Shown piece after piece: positions 11,025 to 20,800 of a stretch of 64,000 bases of DNA; position 1 is the first letter of the stretch, and the number at the start of each line of letters is the position of its first letter. A program made the position numbers and the translations under genes. Location: positions 16,760,135-16,824,134 of the forward strand of contig CM037462.1 in the NCBI GenBank assembly GCA_021014325.1, in the 5' to 3' direction. The notes under the pieces were generated by a model. The model was given only the letters and a program-made list of their open reading frames with translations. It was not told the origin of the DNA and searched no databases. Source of the stretch: Plazaster borealis. Its lineage: Eukaryota; Echinodermata; Asteroidea; Forcipulatida; Labidiasteridae.

Positions 11025-12890
11025 CAATGATGCTGGACTTACACCTTGTGGTTTTTTCAATTTTGGACCGAAATTTGATAAAAATGCTGGACTTACCCCT
11101 TGTGATTTTTTCAATTTTGGACCCAAATTTGATAAAAATGCTGGACTTATCCCTTGAGTTTTTTTCAATTATGGACCCAAATTAATTTGCCCCTTGTGAT
11201 TTTTTCAAATTTTGATAAAAATGCTGGACTTACCCTTTGTGATTTTATTCGATTTTGGAACCAAATTTGGTGAAAATGCTGGACTTACCCCTTGTGGTTT
11301 TTCAATTTTGGACCCAAATTTGATAAAAATGCTGGACTTGCCCCTTATGATTTTATTCGATTTTTTTCAAAATTTGATAAAAATGCTGGACTTACCCCTT
11401 GTGATTTTTCAATTTTGGACCCAAAATTGATAAAAATGCTGGACCTACCCCTTGAGATCTTTTAAATTTTGGACCCAAATTTGATAAAAAATGCTGGACT
11501 TACCCCTTATGATTTTATTCGATTTTAGAATCAAATTTGGTAAAAATGCTAGACTTACCCCTTGTGATTTTTTTTCAAATTTTGATAAAAATGCTGGACT
11601 TACCCCTTGTGATTTTTTCAATTTTGGACCGAAATTTGATAAAAATGCTGGACTTGTGATTTTATTCGATTTTGGAACCAAATTTGATAAAAATGCTGGA
11701 CTTACCCCTTGAGATCTTTTCAATTTTGGACCCAAATTTGATAAAAATGCTGGACTTACCCCTTGTGATTTTTTCAAATTTTGATAAAAATGCTGGACTT
11801 ACCCCGTGTGATTTTTTCAATTTTGGACCCAAATTTGATAAAAAATGCTGGACTTACCCCTTGTGATTTTATTCAATTTTGGACCCAAAATTTGTAAAAT
11901 TGCTGGACTTACCCCTTGTGATTTTTCAATTTTGGACCCAATTTTGATAAAAATGCTGGACTTACCCCTTGTGATTTTTTCAATTTATGTCCCAAATTTG
12001 AAAAAAAAAATGCTGGACTTACCCCTTGTGATTTTTCAATTTTGGACCTAAATTTGATAAAAATGCTGGACTTACCCTTGTGATTTTTTCAATTTTGGAC
12101 CCAAATTTGATAAAAAATGCTGGACTTACCCCTTGTGATTTTTTTCAAATTTTGATAAAAATGCTGGACTTACCCCTTGTGATTTTTTCAATTTTGGACC
12201 GAAATTTGATAAAAAATGCTGGACTTGTGATTTTATTCGATTTTGGAACCAAATTTGATAAAAATGCTGGACTTACCCTTGTGATTTTTTCAATTTTGGA
12301 CCCAAATTTGATAAAAAAATGCTGGACTTACCCCTTGTGATTTTTTTCAAATTTTGATAAAAATGCTGGACTTACCCGTTGAGATCTTTTCAATTTTGGA
12401 CCCAAATTTGATAAAATTGCTGGACTTACCCCTTGTGATTTTTTCAAATTTTGATAAAAATGCTGGACTTACCTCGTGTGATTTTTTCAATTTTGGACCC
12501 AAATTTGATAAAAAATGCTGGACTTACCCCTTGTGATTTTATTCGATTTGGACCCAAAATTTGTAAAATTGCTGGACTTACCCCTTGTGATTTTTCAATT
12601 TTGGACCCAAATTTGATAAAAATGCTGGACTTACCCCTTGTGATTTTTTCAATTTATGTCCCAAATTTGAAAAAAAAATGCTGGACTTACCCCTTGTGAT
12701 TTTTCAATTTTAGACCTAAATTTGATAAAAATGCTGGACTTACCCTTGTGATTTTTCAATTTTGGACCCAAATTTGATAAAAATGCTGGACTCACACCTT
12801 GTGATTTTTTCAATTTTGGACCCAAATTTGGTAAAAAATGCTGGACTTACCCCTTGTGGTTTTTTCAATTTTGGAATGTAGTATTCATGA
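11025..12890 (+). repeat. Minisatellite array, unit about 45-60 bp, roughly 35 units
   Basis: The unit core is ATGCTGGACTTACCCCTTGT, then GATTTTTTCAATTTTGG and ACCCAAATTTGATAAA. Units vary by small deletions. Variant units recur in the same order about 668 bp apart: TTATGTCCCAAATTTG at about 11984 and 12653, CGTGTGATTTTTTC at about 11804 and 12474. Many open frames on both strands result from the repeat and are not genes. Confidence 0.92.
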
Positions 12891-12895
12891 CAATC

Positions 12896-13020
12896 AATAC
12901 TTCGAAGTGAAAAGTTTCTCAAAATGCATTATACTATCCAAAGCTGCTGTACTTCTTACCAAGTAAGTTTTTATTGCCACTAATTTTCAGAGTCATTACC
13001 AAACGTATACAGACCCTAAG
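12896..13020 (+). mobile_element. MITE family B, right-end fragment
   Basis: ATACTTCGAAGTGAAAAG through ACCAAACGTATACAGACCCT matches the right 125 bp of family B. It directly abuts the minisatellite; the left part of the MITE is missing. Confidence 0.75.
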
Positions 13021-13750
13021 GTCAAAACATTACTAATTTTTTCATGCATTGTAGGCCTATGATAACTATGGAATGTTCAATATTTTTGATTTTTAAGGCA
13101 ACAAAGTAGGTTTCATGCATGAAACTCTACATAATGTATAAAGAAGAAAAAATACCAATAAAACTTTATCAAATTACTTTATAGATTTAATCTTTTTGAA
13201 ACCTTAATAGCAATTTACAATTCATAGATTTTCTTAGGAGCATATGTTTCTTTGTAAAACTCGATTTCTGAACTCGATGTGTCATGAATAATATAATACA
13301 AGAAAATATATAATTTAAAGTGATTTAAATTGCACTAAGATTTACAGCAGACACTCAAATATAGCTAAAATTGTTTTAAATTTACTCTAACACTTCAGTA
13401 CTTTTTAAAGTTAAATTGAAAATCTGCTTTGGGAATAAAGCAGGCAAAGTTTTGGATATCTTAAAATTGAAAGTAGAGCTAAAGATACCAACGATATAAT
13501 CACGAAAACAAGAAAACATTAGCTCGTTTATAACGAGATACATTTTAAAAATACTGTACTACCCATGCACGTCTGGGCCGACTGCACTAAAATGAATCTT
13601 TGCACACAGTCCAATTGGACTGACTCCTATATATAATAACATACAAACAAATTCTTCTTCATTAACATAAATCACAATTCTCTGATCTTAAACGCAGGCT
13701 CTTGTGTGTTCTATTTTGTATTACCTCACACTTATTTCATTTCTTGTAGT
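13021..13750. other. AT-rich, no supported feature
   Basis: No gene, array or TIR element was recognised in this AT-rich interval. Confidence 0.4.
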
Positions 13751-14149
13751 TTAAAGGCATCGTACACGTTTGGTAATGACTTTGATAATTAATGGCAATA
13801 CAAACTTACTTGGGAAGAAGTATATATACAGCAGCTTTGGATAGTATAATGCATTTTGAGAAACTTTTCACTTCGAAGTACTGTGGTTATGGAAAAATAT
13901 ATCACTTTTTATCCCCCAAAACATTTAAATATCAGAAGCGTTACGCGTAACGCTTCTCAGAGTGTGTATTCCAATGCAGATTATTCTTCCTGCGTGGACA
14001 TAACCGCTCCAGATTTTTGGAAATTTCTCAAAAACGCTACCACCTTTTGAAATGAAATTTTCACAGGTTAGTTTTATGGTATATCTACATCTATATAGGT
14101 TTAAAACAAACAATACGCTCCAATTTCCAAACGTGTACGATGCCTTTAA
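13751..14149 (-). mobile_element. MITE family B, copy 3
   Basis: The ends are TTAAAGGCATCGTACACG and the inverted CGTGTACGATGCCTTTAA. The interior runs opposite to copy 1: CTTTTCACTTCGAAGTACTG, the palindromic centre CGTTACGCGTAACG, TTCTTCCTGCGTGGACATAA. The centre has lost the CTGCAG core seen in other copies. Confidence 0.85.
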
Positions 14150-15074
14150 AGAAATCTTTAAACTTAGTTTTACACAGTTTCCTTTGAAAAACAACAACAA
14201 AACAATTAGCGCAACCATGAGCGGCGGTGGGGTGAGCTCCGAAGCCCACTCTCTGCTCAGAACCCCCCCCCCCCCCAGATCGAAAATATGCACCTTAAAT
14301 GAATGTTCGATACATAAAAAAGTCCCCCCTCAAAAAAATGTTTTTGCACCCGTTGCCTCCCCCACCAATCAAACAAATGAATAAAAAAAGAAGAAAATGC
14401 TAACACGGAATATTTATTCAAACATCATTCCTGCGATCTAGCAACTGCATCCCCCCCCCCACACAGTATGCCCTACTTGGGAGGGGATGATACGGCACGC
14501 TGACATGGGAAAGAGGTTACAATGACATTTTTCCTGCTAGTCTCGTTTTGGTTACAATGATTTGAACTAAAAAGAAAAACAAAACCTTCTTCTTGCCCCT
14601 TCTTGCAACCATCTCCCAGTCCCTTCTTTTTGGCCACCCTCTCAACTGAATGGATCTACCCAAAATCGGTTCCCTCATATTTTCTCGGCCCATAATTATA
14701 CTAATACATTTCTTACGTTTACTGGGCCGACCTATTTTATTTCAAGCCTCATCAGTATATTTACTATGAAAACAAAATAGCGTCAGCGTTGTCGATGAGA
14801 TTATTTCATGTACAAAGTTACGTGCGATATGAATACTCATTATTTTCTTATTATTTTAACAAGCTGCTTAATAATCTGTCAGATTCAATTGCTCCAGCTC
14901 GAACGAGGATGCAATAATAAACAAAATAGACTATGCATGTCTATAAATCACATGAACAGTCTATAGACAGTCTATAGACATGCACAGTCTATTCGCTTTG
15001 ATTACCCCTTTTTAAGTGCGTAATTTTGCTAAAAACACCTACATTCATAGACTTTAGCAAGGTTCCCAAAGGGT
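14150..15074. other. No gene; poly-C tracts and a local repeat
   Basis: Runs of 12-14 C occur at about 14264 and 14452. ACAGTCTATAGACATG with partial repeats lies near 14935-14990. No exon was recognised. Confidence 0.4.
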
Positions 15075-15883
15075 TTCGTATCGCCACACCGACGCCACGA
15101 AGTAGCACAGAGGTAGATGCCAGTAAAAAGTAACAATCGGAGAAAACTGCGTTTAAATGTCTGGTGACAAAAAGAGTTTAACTGAATGACTTACATCGGT
15201 TCTTATGCTGCCGTTGTTCCTCTTCAGCCTCTCCCAGCTGCTGCTGGTGCAGGATGTCCTTCTGCTGTTGAACGTTCTCTTAAAGTTGAACGCTTTTTAA
15301 AATCAAGCTTTCCTCGGGGTATTTTCAACTAGTTTTCTTACAGTGGAGACTTGATGCATTGAATTTCATATACAATGTAGGCCTATACGGTGCTTTTTAC
15401 TGCCTTTCGTTCTAAATTAATAAGCAATAGAGTAAGAAAGATGCGTGCTACTTCGTGGCGTCGAAAATTAAAGAAAATATACATTTTCCGTTTTCACAAC
15501 TTACCACCATTCAATGTATTACTAATGCGTGTTTGTCAGTTGGTAAAAATATAGGTCACGTGCGTGCGCTACACACAAGATCAGTGCTACTTCATAGAAA
15601 CGTGTTTTTCACATAATTTTGAGGTTGGTGCGCGCCGTGTGTTGCAATGAATGGTAAATTGAACCTCGGTGCAAGTTCATGGTGTCGAAAATTTTCAGTT
15701 TCTGTGGAAAGTCCTAATGCCTAATTACCGTAATTAAAAAAGTAAAGCTCCTGAAGCGTTGAAACTTCATGAAATTGTAGGCGTCGGTAAACATTGTTTA
15801 AATATGTAAAGAACTGGAAACTGAAAACAAATGGTTTAATTGTACACTGCGTGCTAGTTCGTGGCGTTGGTGACGATATCCTT
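15075..15883. repeat. Large inverted-repeat unit with dispersed GTGCTACTTCGTGGCG motif
   Basis: CGCCACGAAGTAGCAC at 15090 is inverted relative to GTGCTAGTTCGTGGCG at about 15851, with neighbouring bases also pairing. Further forward copies occur at about 15447 (exact) and, more diverged, near 15583 and 15672. This may be a transposable element with long imperfect ends. It contains the candidate exon at 15195-15278. Confidence 0.4.
15195..15278 (-). CDS. Candidate orphan internal exon, Q/E-rich coiled-coil-like
   Basis: This 84-nt segment is bounded by a TTTAAG acceptor and a GTAAGTC donor. In one frame it gives two bases, 27 open codons (NVQQQKDILHQQQLGEAEEE, then QRQHKNR), and one base. The composition is rich in Q, E, K and R, like a coiled coil. 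No neighbouring exon was found, and the segment lies inside a possible inverted-repeat unit (15075-15883). It may be a real exon of a gene extending beyond the repeats, a captured exon or chance. I do not recognise the protein. Confidence 0.3.
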
Positions 15884-16096
15884 AATGTAAATAAAAACGT
15901 GAGACTTGCACCCACTACTTCCTGATTTAAGCAAAATATTAACAACATTGAATGTTTTATTAAAATTAATTAAGCCTAGGCCTATTCATAGAAGTCATTA
16001 GTAAATTGAATTTTATTAAAAGTATATATATATATATTTTCAAAGATTATTTTAGCAAATGAAAGATTAAAAGTTCGATGACAATGATATCCCGGA

Positions 16097-16491
16097 CGCA
16101 TATTTTGTTTTTTACACCGCAGCGAGGGGTTTGTACTGTAACACTGTCAATTCCGTCTTGAGATGAGACTACAAACATTTATGCCTAAAAAGGGTTAGGT
16201 TTAGGGTTAGGGTTGGGGGTTAGGGGTTAGGGTCAGGGTTAAGGTCAGGGTTAGGGTGAGGGTTAGGGTGAGGGTTAGGGGTTAGGGTGAGGGTTAGGGT
16301 GAGGGTTAGGGTGAGGGTTAGGGTGAGGGTTAGGGTGAGGGTTAGGGTGAGGGTTAGGGTGAGGGTTAGGGTGAGGGTTAGGGTGAGGGTTAGGGTTAGG
16401 GTTTAGGATTACACGTAGTCTCCTATCTCAAGACGGAATTGAAAGTGTTACAGTACAAAACCCCTCGCTGCGGTGTAAAAAAAAAATACGC
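16097..16491. mobile_element. TIR element with telomere-like (TTAGGG)n core, copy 2
   Basis: Same ends as copy 1. The core is in the other orientation and is built largely of TTAGGGTGAGGG units. ATCCCGGA at 16089-16096 and 16492-16499 is an 8-bp target duplication. Inner flanks ATTTATGCCTA and TAGTCTCCTATCTC match copy 1, so both derive from one element. Confidence 0.87.
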
Positions 16492-16549
16492 ATCCCGGAC
16501 CGTTCTTGTGGGACATTGTTTCTTTACAGTTTCTCCCCCACGCAGTGAG

Positions 16550-16728
16550 AAGATTCGCTGACGTTGTCGTACGCGGTGGAACCACCGCCGGTACTGATGC
16601 CAGGCCGGCTGACTGTGTTCGCCCGGGACACAGCGCTCATCCTCCGCCGGAAACTCCTCGGCTTACAACAAACCTGGACGGAAAAAGAGGCAAAATTGTT
16701 AACTAAGAAACATAATATAGAACGCTGA
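16550..16728 (+). CDS. Candidate terminal exon, unrecognised protein
   Basis: A pyrimidine-rich tract precedes several AG dinucleotides (16544-16552). After them one frame is open for 57-58 codons to TGA at 16726-16728. It reads LTLSYAVEPPPVLMPGRLTV, then FARDTALILRRKLLGLQQTW, then a lysine-rich end. Third positions are strongly G/C, unlike the AT-rich surroundings, which favours coding. An in-frame TGA at 16546-16548 means translation would have to enter by splicing after it. No upstream exon was found. A shifted frame from 16506 is also open for 66 codons but is less protein-like. Function unknown. Confidence 0.32.
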
Positions 16729-17149
16729 TTTTGAGTTGGACTCCAAAATGCATCTTGCACCTTATTCATTTTTAAAGGACAAAGACCATGTCAGAATTAG
16801 TATTATCTTCCAGCAGGCCTGAATATTCGATTCTGATTGGTCGATTCATAGCAACAAGGAGTGTGATATAAACTTATATTGCACGGACCATATCACACCA
16901 TGCGTATTGTGTGTTCTAACTGCGCATCAAGTTTGCTTGAAGATAAATACGTTTTCGGCCTCGTTGGATATGGGACGCAGAAGCGCTATATTTTTCCGTA
17001 TACCACTCGCGCTTGTGTGATAACTTATAATATTGTTAGCTTCAATATAAATTATGTTAATTTTGCATCGGGGATGAAGAATATAATTTGTTTTCACACT
17101 TTCACCGATGTGTATTAAGCACTGTAACTCAGTACTTTGGCGAGTTCTG

Positions 17150-17245
17150 TAAAAAAATCCACAGGCAAATCACTTGGGTGTGATTCGAACCCACGACCTT
17201 TAGCTTCTGCTTCATGGCCGTTATTCTCAGTGGTGTTACGGGGGG
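17150..17245 (-). repeat. tRNA-like SINE fragment (second type)
   Basis: The minus strand carries a B box (GGGTTCGAATCACACCC) after GAAGCAGAAGCTAAAGGTCG, then GATTTGCCTGTGGATTTTTT. The A box is not convincing. Different from the AGCTCAGTTGGTAGAGC and tRNA-Leu-like types in this window. Confidence 0.45.
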
Positions 17246-17437
17246 CAAGGGGTCAGATCCCCGCCCTTTCCCGCCCCTCTTGCCCCCCATGAGATGACTG
17301 GTTCGATGCAAAGATGACTAGTTCGATACATTAAATAGACCCCCTCACACTAAATTATGTGTTTGCCCCCGCCCCCCAATGAAAATGTCTGCTCACGCCA
17401 TTCTCAATGATAACATTCAAACGCATTTATATATTTT

Positions 17438-17477
17438 CTCTTGAAGATGATCAGAACATACTGATCGAAACGTCGAG
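17438..17477 (+). ncRNA. Hammerhead-like motif, copy 1 (degenerate)
   Basis: CTC-TTGAAGA, then T, the stem GATCAG/CTGATC, then GAAACGTC-GAG. The order of core blocks resembles the small hammerhead ribozymes carried by Penelope-like retroelements. The first core base is T rather than C and an extra T sits at the base of stem II, so activity is doubtful. Confidence 0.35.
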
Positions 17478-17594
17478 TTGTTTGCACCTCAATCCTTTCA
17501 GACCCACACATTGTTTCACAGCATGCGAACTTTCAACTCAACTGATAAAGTTGATGTGACGACTGAAGCAGTTCATCAGACGCAGCCGACGACG

Positions 17595-17882
17595 TCATCT
17601 TTCCAGCACTCTCTGAAAATCAACAGGTCTAGCACCTAGACTCTTATTTACCTGTAAGGCCCACTTGCAGCTCTCTCTGAAGCTGACCGACATTAAGGCG
17701 TAGATGACAGGGTTCCAAGCGCTGTTCATCAGCGACAGAAGCTGGAAGGCCGAGGAGATTAACCTCCACTTTTGTTTGAACCTCTCTGATTTAAGGTAGA
17801 AGCGGCTGTAGAGAGAGAAGCTAAGGTTGGGACCCCAACAAATCGCGAAAAGTATGATGACGACTACGAGCATTGCCGTCAC
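17595..17882 (-). CDS. GPCR coding exon 4 (TM6, TM7, C-tail)
   Basis: The acceptor TTTTATAG is followed by VTAMLVVVIILFAICWGP (TM6). TM7 follows with NSAWNPVIY and then a short amphipathic segment, SFRESCKWAL. Its cysteine could be palmitoylated (inference). A short tail ends in RVLER and the stop TGA. Confidence 0.9.
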   Translation of the reverse strand: MTAMLVVVIILFAICWGPNLSFSLYSRFYLKSERFKQKWRLISSAFQLLSLMNSAWNPVIYALMSVSFRESCKWALQVNKSLGARPVDFQRVLER

Positions 17883-20800
17883 CTATAAAAGAGACAACAA
17901 AAACCAAAAACCACGTGATTTATACATTTTTTGTAGTAATATTGTATAGAAGACAGACAAAACAAGTAAACATCTTTGAACAACACTGTCTCTTTCTTTA
18001 AAAAATGATAGCATTTTCTAAAGTTGCAACTTAAACAATAGCGACCTCTTGGATGTGGATGAGAAATCGCAGACCACATAAACATTACCTGTCTGATTTC
18101 CGCCTCTTTATTCCTGGTAGAGTTACGGTTCAACTTCGCAGTGTTGTTAGCAACATAAACGGAGCTGGTTCTGGCCACGGCGATGGATCCATTGCCATCA
18201 CGGGTACTTCCAGTTTGGTATCTACGGGACTGATTCAAAGCTATCGAGCCGTTCTTCCCGGATACACTTGGTATCCGGCGGGTGTATAATGTTCGGATGA
18301 TGAAGGCATAGGAGCCAGTGATTTGGACTAATGGTATGGCAAACACTATGAAGAAGAGGTAGAGAGAGTAAGCTTGACTTTCCTCGTTCTTCCAGACGGG
18401 ACGGCATCTTAAGAAAATCCTTCCTCCAAGTTCGATCGAATCAATCCCCTGAAAGACGGACACAAAGTTGAGTTACGTTCAGAATTTCATTTACGTTCAG
18501 ATTCAGGACCTGAATCTTAGGTATTGAACCCATGCACGACGCGGAAAAGGGAACGCACCTCCGCACAATTATTATTGGCGCCTTTTCCTCTATACTTTCG
18601 GACCTTTGTGTACAAATATGACTCCCAAAATGGCGAACAGAATAGCCGCGTTAAAGTGCGCTGCGCGCCGTGAAATGGGTGAATGTGCAGCAGTTCGCCA
18701 ACCACCATTGATGTTTAATTTTAAAGGGGGACTATCGTCATGACCAGAGCTGGGCCCAGCTCCATGGCTCTGCTTACTGTCGAATTCTGGGCTTACGGTC
18801 GCATAAGCACAGAATTCTGCGGTAAGCAGAAAATTTGAACCAGGCCTGTGGCTGTACATGGAATTATGAACTCTATCCCACATTCATTACTGCACAGGGC
18901 CAAATTTCATAGAGCTGTTTATCTGCTTAGCAAATATCTTTGCTAAGCAAGAATTCCGCTGGGTACCAGTCGCAGCTATGTAAACTGTATGGTATTTTGG
19001 CTGGTAACCTATTTCTGCTAAGCAATATATTTCGGTGTTAGTTTTTATGCTTACATGCTTTATGAAATTGGGCCCAGGAGCGCGCTGGCATGGATGTCAC
19101 ATAACAATAATAATGACGCGGCGCCTCTTGTGATGTGACAGCCAGCGCAGCGCGCGTGCAGTACCTGTGTTTTAGAGTTCTCAGTTAAATAGAAAATACC
19201 ACTTAGCAATTTTCTTTAGCAAAGAAAAAAAAATGAGTGGGGCACCAGTCGTAACAATGTAGGCCAGACACTTATTAATTGTTGGCTGGTTACCTGTTTC
19301 TGCTGAGCAGGATGTTTCTGTGTGCTTACGTGTTTTTGTTTCTACAGGCTTTATTAAAATGGACCAACGGCACAATTTCATAAAGTCGTTCAGCATAAAT
19401 ATTGCTCAGTCAATGGGGGACTTTAGGGACGCTAGGTGGCAGCAGACTTACCAGGTAAATCCATTGTTGTCGGTAATGTGCGCATGCTCAGAACTACGTA
19501 AACAATGGAAATTTACCTGGTAAGTCTGCTGCCACCTAGTATTTCTAAAGTCTCCCGTTGTTTTTGCTCAACAAAATAATAACGGAGCTTCAGTCAAAAC
19601 AACAATAAGGGAAATGCACTTACCACGCTAAATAAATGCGGAATACTGGCAATCGCTGCACTGGTCCATACGACCGCTATGATCTTGTAGGCGTTCCTAA
19701 TGGTCAGTTTAGTACGTGATTTTAACGGAAACAAAACTGCATAACACCTGCGAGTGTAAAATGGGAAACCAGATCAATCCACGATGCTATGGGTGAGAAT
19801 ATCGGGTTGGGAAGAAACTAGTATTTAATGGTATCGTACACGTTTGGTAATTACTCAAAATATATATCAGCATAACAACTGACTTGGTAACGAGCAACAG
19901 AGAGCTGTTGATAGTATAAAACATCGTGAGAAACGACTCCCTCTGAAGTAACGTAGTTTTTGAGATATTGCCGAACATCTGGAGCGGTTATTTCCACGCA
20001 AGATTAATAATCTGCAATTGGAATACACTATCTGGTAAACGTTACTGCAGTAACGCTTCTCATATTCAAATGTTTTGGGGATAAAAAGTGATATCTTTTT
20101 CCATAACCGCAGTGCTTCGAAGTGAACAGTTTTTCAAAATGCATTATACTATCCAAAGCTGCTTTAGGCCTACTTCTTACCAAGTATAAAGTTTGTTTTG
20201 CCATTAATTTTCAGAGTCATTACCAAACGTATACAGACCCTTTAGAGGCCATGTCCGAATCAAGCAACTTAGGCTAAGGCGACCGCCTTTGGCTGCAACG
20301 ACAACGCAGAGGATATACACTCTAAAAACATCCGGGTCAGAATTGAACCGGATCCGAGTCCCGTGAGGCCTGACCCATTTATGGGTCAGTAGATGACCCG
20401 GAATCTGTGTCAAATTTTCCAAAAGATTGTTCAAACTGACAAGAAACCGGGTTAAATCCCATTTTAACCATTTTACCGGGTTACCCTGACCCGAAAATGG
20501 GTCAGACCCCCTGGGACCTGGAATTTGGGTAACTTTTGACCCGAGAGGTTTTTCTTAGAGCGCAGAACTTTTCTGCGATCCGGCAGTGACCACTGCCCTA
20601 AGCTATTAATATGGACACGGCCTAAAAGTAATGTCAATGAACGAAAGTGTTATTGATACTGATACACTATTAGTATGATAAAGGAGTTCCTCAATGATCT
20701 ATCATTGGCCCACTGTACTTACCTCTCCATACTGATTGCAGTGAGATGAAAAACAGAACTGATGACGGAAAACATTTGCAAATATCCCGGGAACCTGCAC

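Larger units (their letters stand above)
16729..17594. other. Intergenic, 3' of the GPCR
   Basis: Holds the tRNA-like fragment, a G/C-rich relic (about 17233-17395) and the hammerhead-like motif. No clear AATAAA signal was seen on the minus strand just after the GPCR stop. Confidence 0.4.

Noticed and set aside
10969..12922. Many 60-110-codon open frames on both strands with LDLPLVIFSILDPNLIKM-like repeats
   Set aside because: They follow the minisatellite unit. The same sequence is open in several frames and on both strands, and unit indels shift the frame. No start context or splice signals.
13925..14384. Overlapping 110- and 122-codon frames on opposite strands
   Set aside because: Both lie over MITE B copy 3 and a poly-C run; the same frames recur wherever the MITE occurs.
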